Below are positions 23,301 to 35,352 of a stretch of 64,000 nucleotides of DNA, piece after piece (the stretch's first letter is position 1; every line of letters begins with the position of its first letter). Location of the stretch: NCBI GenBank assembly GCA_003254885.1, contig QANT01007503.1, forward strand, positions 20,794-84,793, read 5' to 3'. A program made the translations under genes and the position numbers. Source of the stretch: Purshia tridentata (taxonomy: Eukaryota; Streptophyta; Magnoliopsida; Rosales; Rosaceae). The notes beneath the pieces are model-generated. The model had not been told where the DNA came from and made no database searches. It worked only from the letters and a program-made list of their open reading frames with translations.

Positions 23301-25066
23301 AAATGTCGCAATAAACAGTTTACTACTGTTTCATACATGCATTAGAGAGAGAGAGAGAGATGGCTCTACCTTAGAAGGTTGTTTTTCATGTTTACTTATC
23401 TCTCGATTCAAGTCCTCAATGTCATCTTCCACAGGGATTGCAGCTGAACTTTCATGTTTATCAAACCGGAAAATTTCATAAGGGGCCACCTGTAAAAATG
23501 ACCAACAAAAAATTTAAAAAGGAATATCAAAATCTAATGGGAAAACAATTCCAGCAAGAAATCATTTAGCACACAGAATGGTGAATATAAGGATGGCTAA
23601 TTTTATACCTGGCTTGTAATACCAGTAGCCCATCTCACTTCCACAGAACCATCTCTGAAGCCCATAACATTGCCAATATGAGATAGGTAACATTTATCAG
23701 TGTACTCATCTTGATCCCCACCACAGTTGTCTTTCTGAGCAGCCTCCTCGCTCATGGAAATCTTTGTGTTCAGATAGTTTTTATCAGCTTGTTCATCAAA
23801 CTGATTCTGGACCAACCTGAACACATAATCTCCAAAACAGTATGAGTAATCTGGGTGCTCAACCAGTTCATAAGCGCTTACAATTTCCTCCATCTGCTCT
23901 CCCTCTGAATTATTTGCTTCAGGTAAAGTGATTGTTTTCCATTGCACCCTTACTGTTCGTTCCTTAGCATCCACACCCTGCACAACACCCCATCTTTGGC
24001 TACTAGACATGTGTGGATCATCACAAGTGCTCTTTTCCAGGACAAACTGTTCAGGCAAAAATTCATGATCATTTACAGCACCTACTGGAACTAATGTCTG
24101 TGAATCTAATTCTAAAGAGTGGCTACCATCTTGCCACACAACATCAACTTTGGTCTTTGTTTTTATGATAACAAAGATCTCCTCAAATTTTGAATTAGGG
24201 TTTCTTCTCCTAAATCCACTTTCTGATTTCTTGTGCTTCTCAATGAGCTCACAAGTAGATGCATTAGGAAAATCCTGCACCATTCCAGATTTGCAGTCAG
24301 AAACCGGAAGCATACACCAGTCACCAAGCTGCCAGTTTGCATGAGAGAAGCATGACAGCAAAGTCAACTTTGTTGAATCCAGCACACATGGAGGAGCAGG
24401 CAAATTCAAATCGCAACCTGTGAGAACAGAGGCAAGCCAGTCAACATACACCAAACCTCCCTCCACAGAACAAACAGTTCCTTCGTCTTGATTTTCCCTC
24501 CAGTTACCACATAACCATCTGGTTGATTTGGAAACAGTTGAGAGCCTAACCTGTACTCTCTGTCCTGGATAATATGGGTATTGTGGATCTTCAAGTATAT
24601 TTGGAGAAGTGGGTATGAGCTTCTCTTGATCCACAGCAGTGACTGCACACTCCGTCCCATCATCAAAGACAACAGTGACAGAGTCAACAACTCTATCCAC
24701 CCTTCCAAGCCATGGCCCACAAACAACATAATCCCCCACTGAAATGGAGCGGATCTTTAATAGGTTCTTGGAGTTGACAGCTTTTATTATATTTCCATTA
24801 ACACTCTCCAAATCAACAAACATATTGATGCCAACCACTCTGCCCATCTGTCCAGATGGATTTCTTGCAGAGCACACCATGTCCCCATGTAAAAATCCCC
24901 TCTCAAATGAGAGAAAGTCGTCAATCTTCCCAATGGTAGCCTCCAGGCTAGACAATATGCTACTGGCACGCCCGCCAAACAAATATTCATTTTCCTCTTG
25001 ATCCTCATAACTACCAGTCTCGCTAAAACTCTCCCAACCAGAGTCACTAAGGAGCACATCCATCAT
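20327..25066 (-). CDS. PHO2: PHO2-type ubiquitin-conjugating enzyme E2 (UBC24)
   Basis: PHO2 is a large endomembrane E2 (and E2/E3-like) enzyme that lowers phosphate uptake and loading by sending PHT1 transporters, PHF1 and PHO1 for degradation. Seven coding exons on the minus strand join in frame: 25066-23609, 23489-23370, 22581-22144, 22040-21977, 21627-21488, 21372-21061 and 20572-20327, giving 925 aa. The N-terminus (SDSGWESFSETGS, GGRASSILSSLEATIGKID, FLSFERGF) matches PHO2 rather than UBC23. The long N-terminal region has repeated SH3-like segments, as in UBE2O. The UBC fold runs from about residue 675 to 850 (VKKVQQEWSILEKDLP, GAPGTPYHDGLFFFDIYLS, NPNLYESGKVCLSLLNTW). The predicted catalytic cysteine is Cys762. 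A second in-frame ATG lies at the next codon. miR399 target sites upstream confirm the identity. Confidence 0.95.
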
Positions 25067-25711
25067 TCAGATGCCTATCATAATATAAATTAAAACTTAG
25101 TTCAATATCTACAATATGATTAAAAGTATGTTATGTGTAGGTGTATGTATAAAACATGATACAATATAACAAAAAATTCAAAAATGAAATTGAATGAAAA
25201 TAGTAACAAGTCCATGGTGCAAGAATTCTCATAGTTGCAAAATGAGAATAAGCAAAATTATCAGTTCTCCAGAGAAACTCAGTGAATCTTCACTGAATTG
25301 CCAACAAAAGATCTTTTTCAAAATCACTATTGTCTAAGAAAGCACAGAAACCTGAACAGAATACATGTATGTTTGAGCAACAAAGGATTTGTTTAAGTAT
25401 AATGATAAGTTAGAGATAGGAGGGACAAAAGAAGAAGATAAAATTATAGAGAAAAAGTCAGCTACACACCTTCTATTATGAAATGGATCAATTAGCACCT
25501 GTGCCAATCTTAGTTTTATCTTGAAGTCCTTAGCACGTACTGCTACAGGGATCTGTAGTTTTTGTAGCCTCCAAAGGATGAAATAATGATTCTTACCACA
25601 ACAATTGTCTGTGATAACCAGTAGAACAATATATTTTTCCAGTTGATATTTGATATGGATTGTTCCAGTATCTTCAAGAGGAAATTTTCACCACTAACAC
25701 TGGAGAACTAA

Positions 25712-25894
25712 TGCCAAAGGAGATTTGCCATACAGGGATAACAGGAGTCAACAAAAGACTCCAAATGCCAAAGGAGATTTGCCCTACAAGGATAATAGGA
25801 GTCAACAAAGGACCCCAAATGCCAAAGGAGATTTGCCCTACAGGGATAACAGGAGTCAACAGAGGACTCAAAATGCCAAAGAAGATTTGCCTGA
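25712..25894 (-). repeat. 54-bp tandem repeat carrying miR399 sites
   Basis: Three full units and a partial fourth start at 25712, 25766, 25820 and 25874. Each has a 21-base miR399 site and a 33-base spacer with aggataacaggagtcaaca and a ccaaa end. Because 54 is divisible by three, all frames across the array stay open and give an artificial repeated peptide on the plus strand. Confidence 0.93.
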
Positions 25895-26230
25895 TAGGTG
25901 GAGTGAAGTTTCGACTCGAAACTTCAAACGAGATTTCCCAACTGCAGAAGTATCAATGAATTAAAACTGCCAGATGAGATCTTTCGCAGAGGTAGAGGTG
26001 AAGCTTCCTAAAATAGAAGCAGAACGCCAAAGGAAACTTCAGTAATTTTTGCCAAAGGAGATTTGCCCAAAAAAGCTAAATTTTCACTTGCTGATATAAT
26101 ATATATATAGATAAATAACCAAATGGTTGGATTCTCAAAGAACCCAATCACTTTTGCCAAAGGAGATTTGCCCCAAAATGAAGCCAAGTTTCTGACAGGG
26201 TTTATCTGATGCCAAAGGAGGTTAGCCTCA
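25712..26230 (-). promoter_or_regulatory. Array of miR399 target sites in the PHO2 leader
   Basis: The plus strand repeatedly shows the miR399-like string TGCCAAAGGAGATTTGCC, so the minus-strand PHO2 transcript carries its complement GGCAAATCTCCTTTGGCA. Strong sites are 25712-25732, 25766-25786, 25820-25840, 26050-26070 and 26155-26175. Weaker ones are 25874-25894 (one G to A change in the core), 26025-26045 and 26210-26230. The first four start exactly 54 bases apart, and the flanks (cagggataacaggagtcaac) repeat too. In Arabidopsis, miR399, induced by phosphate starvation and moving from shoot to root, cuts PHO2 mRNA at several leader sites and so releases phosphate uptake. Confidence 0.95.
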
Positions 26231-27810
26231 TAAACAGTTCAACCCTCCAACAGAATGCAAGAATGACATCAACAGAGTTCAGTCCACCCAACAGAAACAA
26301 GTAAATGCTTGGTCTACTGCAGTTCCGCCAAATACTGGGTGATCTCTAAGAAAGGCAGTTGAACAACCAGTTGTCACGGCAGAAGGATGTACAGAGCTTC
26401 TCTAACAAGTATAATATTTCCAAATACTCAACAAAAACACCGCCTTAATATCACATGAAAACTCTAAGAAATATATAGAACAGCCACTTGCACTTTCCAA
26501 AAGGCATAAAACTTCATTAGACAGTTGACTGTTTCCTGGGAATCTGCAACAATACCACCTTTTAATAATTTTCAACGTGACAAGAAAATGAAACAGAGAA
26601 ATAAAACATATAGTTCTATCATGAATTAGAAGGAAAAACGGTTCAGATAAGGGGCCATACAAGTAGATGCATAAAAGAAACATACAAAGCAGAATAAGTG
26701 ATTTAGATTGTAATGGCCTCAAATGCATTCGTTTTAACATCTCAGTAAAAGAACAAAATTAAGCCATATAAAAGCTCTTACTCCAACTAAATCATTTGGG
26801 ACATGAATCAAACATATTCCGCTTGATGATTTCATATTCATTTGTAAATGAGGCTCCAAGCCATTCATAAATTTTCACTCATATCGAAAAATTCATACTT
26901 TTCATACCTCATTCTGTAAGTGGGACTTCAACTTGAATTCTTCTAAACCTCATACATCCAAATTCCAAATGCAACCCAAAAGATATTTGATTTCCCAAAG
27001 CCATCAATTTCTTTATAAAAACTCTTTACATCCTAAGCTCCTTCTACCCCATTCACCATTTCTTCAACAAACGCACAAATAACCATGAAAAAAAAATCAA
27101 TCTGTAAACTAAACTCTTCCCGTCTGTAAATTCAAACCCAGAAATTTAATTTCCAAACAAAAAGGAAAGTTCAAAATTCAATAACCCCAGAACTTAAAGT
27201 CCAAAACTTCTTGTATGGTTGTACCTACTTACAGCAGAGTCCTATTTGATTAATAAAACTAATATACAATAACATTAAAAATAAGCTCCATCAAAACTCT
27301 TCTAATTAAAAAGCAGATATAGTAGAATGAACAACTGTACCATTTTCTGCCTCCAAGAAGCACGGGAACCATATATAAAGTCATGAATGCAACCAAAAAT
27401 ACCCAGAAAACATCAGAAAGCCGCCAATAGCTGACAATAGAAAGTGGACCCAGAACACAACTCCTCGAAACAACACCAACCTTCTCATTTTCTTCAGTTT
27501 CTAGCACTTTCTTTCTCACTCCTCATTTTCCCAGAAAATTTAACTCGTCACAGTTGGAAAGAAGTAGAAGCTGTGAATTCAGAGAGGCCCAGTTGAAACC
27601 CGCCCTTCACGCCATGACCGAACCTCGAAATCATTGCACAGTGACACAGACAAAGAGCTCCCTCTCTCTCTCTCTCCCCCTCACTCTCTAGCTTGGATTT
27701 GGATTAGTGGTGTCTCTGTTTTGCATTGGGTCTCTGAGACGTTGGAGACTTGGAAGCTTTGAGTGCGTGTGTTTTTCTCAGAGCCAATTAGATATAAGAC
27801 ACACTGCAAA

Positions 27811-27818
27811 GAATATAC
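27811..27818. promoter_or_regulatory. Possible P1BS element upstream of PHO2
   Basis: GAATATAC matches the palindromic PHR1 binding site GNATATNC. It lies about 120-150 bases upstream of the likely PHO2 transcript start. One such match is expected about every 4 kb by chance, so this is only suggestive. Confidence 0.3.
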
Positions 27819-28482
27819 CAACAGTATCGGACACAAATATTGTTGTCCAACTAAACAGACTACGTGACCCAAAAAAAAATGAACCTAAACAGAGTACAGT
27901 TGATCTCAAATTACTATTTTACCCTTAATTATATTTATCATCACACTGGGTAACTTCTGTGATTCTATCCAAAAATAAAAGTGAGTTTGATGATTTATAA
28001 ATTCTCTGGGCGTTTCTAGACGCAGGTCCACTTCGATGTATTGGGCCCTTGACCCCCAATTAACCAAAAGAAAGAAAATTCCTGATTTTAGAAAAAGAAA
28101 AGAAAAAAACTCAAGTTTTTAAATTAGATTTTATGCTAATAAATTAATCTCCCATAGCTGGCACTGGCATACAGAATATTCTTCATCTTTTCAAAACAAC
28201 ACAACGGGAAAGCACTTTTGTTGATTTATTTGTTAGAAAATTATTATAATTCTGTTGGTTTATTTATTCTTTCTTCATTAAAATACTAGTGAATATGTTT
28301 TCTCATTTGAAAAAGATACTAAACAAATGATCGACGCGTAATAGTTTTGGGTCAAAAATGTTGCATGAAGCGAAGATCATTTTGCCGTGTGAGATCCATT
28401 GTACTTGCAATTTTAGCAGAGACAGATTTTGCATGAAACGAAACTTATAGTGCAATTTACGTGTCGTGTTCTCAAAACGTGT

Positions 28483-28591
28483 ATATAAACAATGAATTTC
28501 GTACATATTCATATAAAGACAAATTTTGTATGAAGTGTAGTGAAGTGTCTTACGTTCTCATAAGATTGTGTATGAAATTCATTGTTTATAT
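28483..28591. repeat. Spaced inverted repeat
   Basis: atataaacaatgaatttcgta (first 20 bases from 28483) pairs with tatgaaattcattgtttat at 28571-28591, with a spacer of about 67 bases. The arms are about 20 bases with one or two mismatches. It could be a relic of a small foldback element; no target-site duplication was seen. Confidence 0.5.
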
Positions 28592-29483
28592 GGATCTAAC
28601 ACTTACAAAAATACATGTGAGGTCGTAATTGTTCATAATGAATATCACGCCTAATCAAATATTTACTATAAAAAAATAGTAATAGAAACTAATATTAGTT
28701 GCACAGAAATGGATGATAATTAGGTAATATAATTTCTATTGTCCAATTCTATCTTTTTTGTTAAAATCGAAACACGTTATTTCTATAATTCTTTTTTTTT
28801 TTGTAGTGATCCGTCAAGTTAACTATATATTTAGAAAAGATCATGATCAACAAAACCAAAATCTTGAAAGATAGTAACCTAATTAATACTCTAACAGAAT
28901 CAATTAGGATGCTGCATACCCGAAAAGCAGATAGAATGCCAAATAAAACATGGGTAATGAAAACGACCAGTTCCTAACTACGTACCTTTATAATCCTACT
29001 TAGAGAACCACACATGTAAATTTATTTCATATATATATATGATATCTGCTTTTTCCTTTTTGGTTGAATTCAAAGTGTACGTGCCAACTCTAGCTATAGC
29101 TTGTTCCACTTTTTATGTGGACATGCAAATAAATTATATATTGTGTGCATGTACTTGGCTATATATATGTATGTGCCCTGAATATGACTCCAAATTAATT
29201 CTGGTGATTCCAAATTCACAATTAGGAACCATGTTCTTTCTAGGTACAAAGATTTGCATTGGCTCTTTGACGTTGGCAAGCACTTAAAAAGTGTCATTTA
29301 AAAAGAGATTATTCCTTAGTATTTTGTTATTATATATAGACGTGTTGCTCTTGTGCACCGACTTTGAAGTCTTTGAGTTTGTGCCTGCAAACCTACCTAA
29401 TCTCTGTGTTGGTGTTGCAATATTGTAGTGTTGATCGATCTCTAAAGATAGTGTCTCGGTACAAATTAATAGGTAGTGCATGC

Positions 29484-29486
<3 letters not shown>

Positions 29487-29519
<33 letters not shown>
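29487..29519 (+). repeat. (TC)n microsatellite
   Basis: A pure TC dinucleotide run of about 33 bases, followed by a short ACACAT stretch. Likely polymorphic in length. Confidence 0.95.
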
Positions 29520-29520
<1 letters not shown>

Positions 29521-32500
29521 ACACACATATATGACAGACATTAGCTGTATTATTTAGCGTAGTGAGAGCTCAAGTGGTGATGTTGTAAGTTGTAAGTTGT
29601 AACCAATCATTCGCAGACAATTAAGAAGTGTTGAGAAAAGCACTAGCGCGCACTACGTATACGTACCTACGTACATCATTATACATGCCGCATAACAGGT
29701 CGAATATTCACAGCCTCTGCTCTGCCTCATCTCCATTAGATTTTCCTTTTTGTTTTTTTTAGCAATCTGCCAATTACCTGTCACAATTCTATATGTTGTA
29801 TGTGCTCTGCATTAAAAATTCAACTTTAGTAATTAAATTAAATTAAATTAAGGGCTAGCTAGCTAGTAGTAAATCAATGAGGATTACATAGTCTTAATGG
29901 AAAAACACACACACACATGTATATATATATAAAAGCTTTGTCTCTTTTTTGTTTGTTTGTCAAAACTATATAGTTGAAGCCATGTGGTTTTGGAATAAAT
30001 GGTCTCAGCACTAGCAGAGTGTATCTTCACCGTTGAAGTATATTTGTATTGAATTAAGAATTAATATGATCCAAATGAAAATCACAGGATGCTCACTCAA
30101 ATGGAAGATTCATATATGCTCATGCATATATGAAAGTAAGAGATGCAAGATTTTTCAGCAGAAATGTGCGCATATACCTTGTGTGGTTCGTAAATCAGTA
30201 CACTTTCCCATACACATGATTTAGCAATTGTTTTGTTTTTTTATTCTTAATTGAAATATTCGATCCTTCTCATATTTTATATTTCTAGTCCCCATAAGAC
30301 GATATATTAATGTAACTTATATGACCAAATTATGCATGCTATCATTCTTTCTTTTGCTTTTATATAAAGGGTAGACAAACTGAAAAGAATTAAGATTTCA
30401 AATTTGTCACCGCTTGTTTAAAAAATTAATATATATGTGGTGTGTGTGTATTGCACATATAAGTATGTATTAGTAAACAAATTTTGTGAGAGTGCATGAA
30501 CCATACACTATTAATTATAGCTTAGAGGGGGGGTATGAAAACAATAAACTAAAGATTACCAAGGTAATATATAGGAACAACCCATGTCACTTAGCAATTA
30601 GCATAATGAAAATTAATATATGAGAGTTACATCCTTTGCTGTCGTGCATCGTCATAAAATTAAACTAGTGGCTCAGAGGCCAAATAAATAAATTAGTGGT
30701 CGCCACATTAAGAAAAAGGTTAGGAAGATATTATGCTAATCCAAATACGATCATATTCTAAAGAATAATTGGTAATATGTATGCAGTGACATACTGATTA
30801 TAAATTACGCACATAATGGTAAATGGGTGATCAACAAGTCTCTTCTCTTTTTGATCATGGTAATGGAGATTTATTAGAAGTGGTGGAACTATTGTGACAA
30901 GGAATTCCATTAGCATAATCATATTAAATTGAAAGTGGAACACAAAGTGCTTTTAGGAAAATGTCAAGTTGTTTATAATATATACTTTGTAGTTGAAAGA
31001 GGATTTATAGGTGGCAAAAGAAGAAAGAGAATCCACTTAAAAGCATTCCTATTTTTTTTCATGGAAAAAGGGATATTCTTCTCTAACTAAAATAGTTGCC
31101 TGGGCCTTCAACCACCCAGAGCAACACATACAGAAAATATTAGACTTCAAAAACAAAATCATAGAGGTGGATATGTGATGGGGTCACCAAATTAATGTCC
31201 TGTAAACTAGCCACATCTGTCCCTAACCATTATTGCTTCCACTTCTCTAATTAATCACATTTACTTGACCTATGGAGGAAATAAATTCCAACCAGAGAGA
31301 TTATGATTAGATTATGATTTGTGAATTAGAGTTAGTTTAGTTGATTAAAGACAAAAACTCTCTCTGCACAATTGGCCAAAGAAAAGACAAAAACTATTTC
31401 TACACACTTGAATTCAAATCTTTTTCCCTTTCTATAATAAACAAAAAAAGGGATTAAGGTTTGACGTATTTGACATATCTGAAACACATATCGGCAAAAT
31501 ATGAATAGTAATGAGAAAAATAAACACACATAGGCGATCTTATGATAGGAAAGAGCTTGTGGGACCTTAGCCAATGGAGGGGGAGGATATAAGAAAAGAA
31601 CCAAATGGCATTATGGAATAATGGCCGAAAGGGAAAAGGCTTCGTCCTAATCAAGTTTTTGGGGTCAACGAAATACATATCATATGTATATACTGCAGTT
31701 TGCTCAGTCCATTTACACCATTAATTGCATAATGAATATTAAGGTGGGGATTGGGGAATGGATGGGACTGCTCCTACTGTTGTCAGCAGGGGTCGATAAA
31801 GATGGAACGCTCAGTCGTTATCTCTATCCAAGAAATATACAACATATGTGGAAAATGTGGACAAGGACTGTCCTCTTCCTTATTTAATGTTCCATAGGAT
31901 GAGCTTTAGGCTTTAGCATAGAAAGTAAACACTCAAGTCTGCAACCAAAGGTTCATTCATTATACCACTCCCATGAACTCACTAGTCGAGAAAATAAAGT
32001 CTATATTGAGCTTGATAATTTCACTAAACGCACTTTTGATTCCAGATACTTCCATAGAAAACGCTTTGAATTTTAATAAAGGAAATTAATGTACTTCTAA
32101 CAAAAGCATTACTAGCAAAAGTTTATGTAGACTGGAATTTTCCATGTTGGTGGATGGACCATCCAAGTTAGAAACAACTTTGAGAGTTCTGCAAGTTGAC
32201 CAAAACAAATCACACAATAAGAAAAAGTGATATCCAAATAGACCTTTCCCAGTTGCGCACCAAACGTTTATTTCACAATTTGGGGCCGCACTCAAGCCCA
32301 TTGAGTCGTTGACACTCTGGTTCATCCTTATTCCTAAGTTTAAACAAGCATCAATGACAGTGAGGGTCCATGCTTTCCTACCCAAATGGCTTTCCCAATA
32401 TTTCACGCATCGTCAAACAAGACACTACAAAAAGTTTAATGGGTCCGAAACAAGCATATGGCAATCACCAACCCTGTCACCTTCTATGCTAAGGAAAGGA

Positions 32501-33036
32501 AGTGCTTGATCAAGTTCGTTAAACTAAACTTAACTATGGCCTGTTTAGACATATAATAAGGTCTCAATCAATAGAAATTAAAAACCGATTCAAGCGTATA
32601 CTCCAATTGTTAGGCAATCACACAAGAAGAAACAGACATGTCATAGGAGGAATTGCACAAGAATCTCACTCACGGGCCATGGCTCATTTAGAGTTGCAGC
32701 TTTGTTCACATCTTACAATAAAGTTACATGATATTAATAGACATTGGCAAAACTCAAAATTCCTTATGACCATGAAAGTATCTATTTGGGATCAAAACCG
32801 ATTCATTCAGCTCAGGGTTTGATAACTTGCGCTACTAAATACAGAAAATACAAATGGGAAAATTTTGTGTACCAAATCCTGCAGCATGTACCTGGTTCAA
32901 TGTAAATTTTCTATTTCAGATGGCATCCTACGATGTGCATGGAGCAATACAGGAATCTAATCATGCTCACCATAAAGCACAAGAGTATGAGTGGAGTGCC
33001 ATTATTGCCAATATTCAACCAGAGGGAATGTTTCTC

Positions 33037-35352
33037 CTACGCAGCAACTGCAACCTTTTCTGGCTTCTTACCAGGTGCCTTTGGAGGCTTTTCAGTGACT
33101 ACAGTTTCTGGTTTCTCAATCCCTTGAATATCAATTATCCTCAACTTAGTCAATTCCTGAAATGAAGTCAAGAAAAATGATAATCAATGTACTAAGACAG
33201 ACACATCATAAATGTTTAGACAAGGAATTCCTGAAGATACCTGCCGATGACCCTTGGTTCGACGGTAATTCTTCCTCCTCTTTTTCTTAAAAATAAGCAC
33301 CTTTGCATCTAATGCCTGAAGTTAAAAGGAATAAAAGAGGATATTAATTCCAAATTTGTAGACAAATAATGAATGCATAGTTTACACATTTGTAATGTAG
33401 TGCCAGTCAAATATTTATCCCACTATTTTCAGCTATTAAGAATTTGGTGATATTAATAATGTTTGATACAGCATAGTATGATGTTTCATGCATTTTTCCC
33501 TCAGTTACCTTTTCCTTCTTGCCTGATATAAGTCAATGCAGCAGAGTTTCCAAAAAAAATTTAAGAAGTTATCCAAACAAAGTAATTTACAGACATTTAT
33601 ATTTGAACTCCAATGGCTTTGCCATGAGCCTTAAGGAAAAATAGTAATAAATACTACTACTCGACAGTTGGCTTCCCAAAGCACTATCTTGTTCACTATA
33701 ATTTTTTTTATTTTTGAGGCAACACCTCTTAAGGAAAAAGAAATCTTCCATAAGAAACTATGATAAAGCAATAATCTTTACGCGAGACATTAGGTCTCTG
33801 TTTTCCAATCCACTTTGGTAATCCCAAAAAGACACATGCTGTACCTACTCTAACACGCACACAGAGTAAGAGAAAGAAACAGAAAGAAAAGGTGCCACAC
33901 TTACATGCTCTTCAACAACTGCATGAACAGCTGCATCTGGTACTGTGGGCCTACCAATTATTGTCTGACTACTTGAGCCCAGCAAGAGAACCTTGTTCAA
34001 TATCAACTGCAATAGACAAGCAACCAAAGCATCAAGTCAGTCAGTTCATACGCAATAGAATACAAACCTTAATTATTCCTATGCAACTAAAGGAGATTTT
34101 ACCAGCAACCTACAACAAAGTACAATAATTTGACCTCAAATAATCTGAAAACACTGGCAACATGCCAACAACATCATCAAACTCCCCCAAAAAGAGTAGA
34201 AACAAAAGATAACAGGGGAACAAAATGTAAGTTCACTAGTTTGTCTTGCCCTCTTAAGGGCATGGAAACAAAATAAATGCCCATGGGATAGAAATAGAAT
34301 CCAATCAGCACTGCTTACAAATCTTAGTACTTTGAATATACCCTCAATGCCAATGGCAAAACCATCTTCCTAGTCTTTCCACTAATGAGCACGTAAACTA
34401 AGCTGCTCGATTAATATAACAAAGAAACTAGTTTTCAAGTGGTTTCATCATAACATTTCATTTTATAGTTTCAATTACAATTCTTACTATTTTCATGCAT
34501 ATCACATTCTATAGACAGCATCCTTCAATCTCTCCCTCCATATAAATGTAGAGATCCAATATACATTGTACAGCTACAAGATCTCAAAATGCATATTGTG
34601 ATTTAAACTTCCGAGAATGGGGTACCGAACATTCATTTCTTTGGGTAAATGCAATACTACACAAAGTTAACACAAAAATTTGTGATATCATAGCAGTGAA
34701 AGACACAATGGGCAGCAACATATCTGTACCCACCTTATCATTCACATCGCAGAATTTCAACTTCTCAGTGAAAATGCAGTCCCCATTGCTAACCTTGAAC
34801 TGATGCGAACCAATCTACAAGAACAATACAAAATCAAATTAATCAAACCCATTTTACCATCTTAACAGTCTCATCCAATCCATGGCAATAACTAAAGTTA
34901 AACCACGAGATTCGAACCTGAATAACGGCGAAAACGGGCTCGTAGGGATTGAAAACTCGATCAGACTTTTGAAGCGGCCCAATCAATTTGTACCCAATAG
35001 CTTCCGCCTCCGCTTCTTTCTCCTCTGCCGTATACTCTCTTTTCGAACCACCACTTGAAACACTCTCGTCCTCACTACTCTCCCCAAATTCGTCATCGTC
35101 ATCGTCATCATCTTCTGAACTGTACTCATTGCCTTCGTTTACGTCGTCGTTTCGATTTGAAGAGAAATGACGGGTTTGTGACCAAGCCGGATCGGGGTTG
35201 GTGAAAACGAATGGGAATTTGGATGGGACGGTTTTGAGGGCTTCATTGATGGAGAGGGGAGGTGGGGTAGGGAGGGACTGGAATGAAGGGTTCGTCGAGA
35301 AAACGGCGGAGGCGTGGCGGGTCAGAACTCGTAGGCACCGTCGGTTTGCCAT
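33037..35352 (-). CDS. Large ribosomal subunit protein bL21m, mitochondrial
   Basis: This is a nuclear-encoded mitochondrial ribosomal protein L21, similar to Arabidopsis At4g30930 (NFD1, nuclear fusion defective 1), which is also 270 aa from memory. Five minus-strand exons join in frame: 35352-34918, 34814-34734, 34006-33905, 33315-33241 and 33156-33037. The N-terminus (MANRRCLRVLTRHASAVFS) is rich in Arg, Ser and Ala with few acids, as in mitochondrial presequences. A highly acidic Ser/Asp/Glu stretch covers residues 75-100. The L21 core runs from about residue 135 (FAVIQIGSHQFKVSNGD) through LILNKVLLLGSSSQTIIGRP to the signature FKKKRRKNYRRTKGHRQ and LTKLRIIDI. A Lys/Pro-rich tail ends the protein. 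L21 binds 23S-type rRNA in the large subunit. Confidence 0.94.

Larger units (their letters stand above)
25067..27700 (-). promoter_or_regulatory. PHO2 5' leader region with probable introns
   Basis: The leader is long, as in other PHO2 genes. Splice signals suggest a 5' UTR intron at 25075-25596 (donor GTAAGA at 25596, acceptor ATAG at 25075) next to the ATG. The upstream leader exon would start near 26541 (TTGCAG acceptor) and hold all the miR399 sites. Another donor (CTGCT|GTAAGT) at 27233 would end a first leader exon beginning near a CT-rich tract at 27660-27690. An upstream ATG frame of 86 codons begins at 27519 in that first exon. These boundaries are predictions from motifs only. Confidence 0.5.
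27930..32830. other. Gene-free intergenic region
   Basis: About 4.9 kb with high AT content, many short stop-rich frames and no recognised protein family. It contains a (TC)n microsatellite, a spaced inverted repeat near 28.5 kb, and TA-rich and CA-rich runs near 29910-29930. No tRNA, rRNA or known small RNA was recognised. A non-coding transcript cannot be excluded. Confidence 0.5.

Noticed and set aside
25660-25964. Plus-strand frames with a repeated MPKEICPTGITGVN-type peptide
   Set aside because: They are translations of the 54-bp miR399-site repeat on the strand opposite the PHO2 transcript; the period is divisible by three, so frames stay open by chance.
27259-27519. 86-codon frame upstream of PHO2 as a separate gene
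   Set aside because: It lies in the predicted first leader exon and runs into the predicted intron; at most it is an upstream open frame of PHO2.
28483-28591. miRNA precursor hypothesis for the spaced inverted repeat
   Set aside because: Arms are only about 20 bases and the sequence outside the arms does not pair, so a stable MIRNA-type stem is unlikely.
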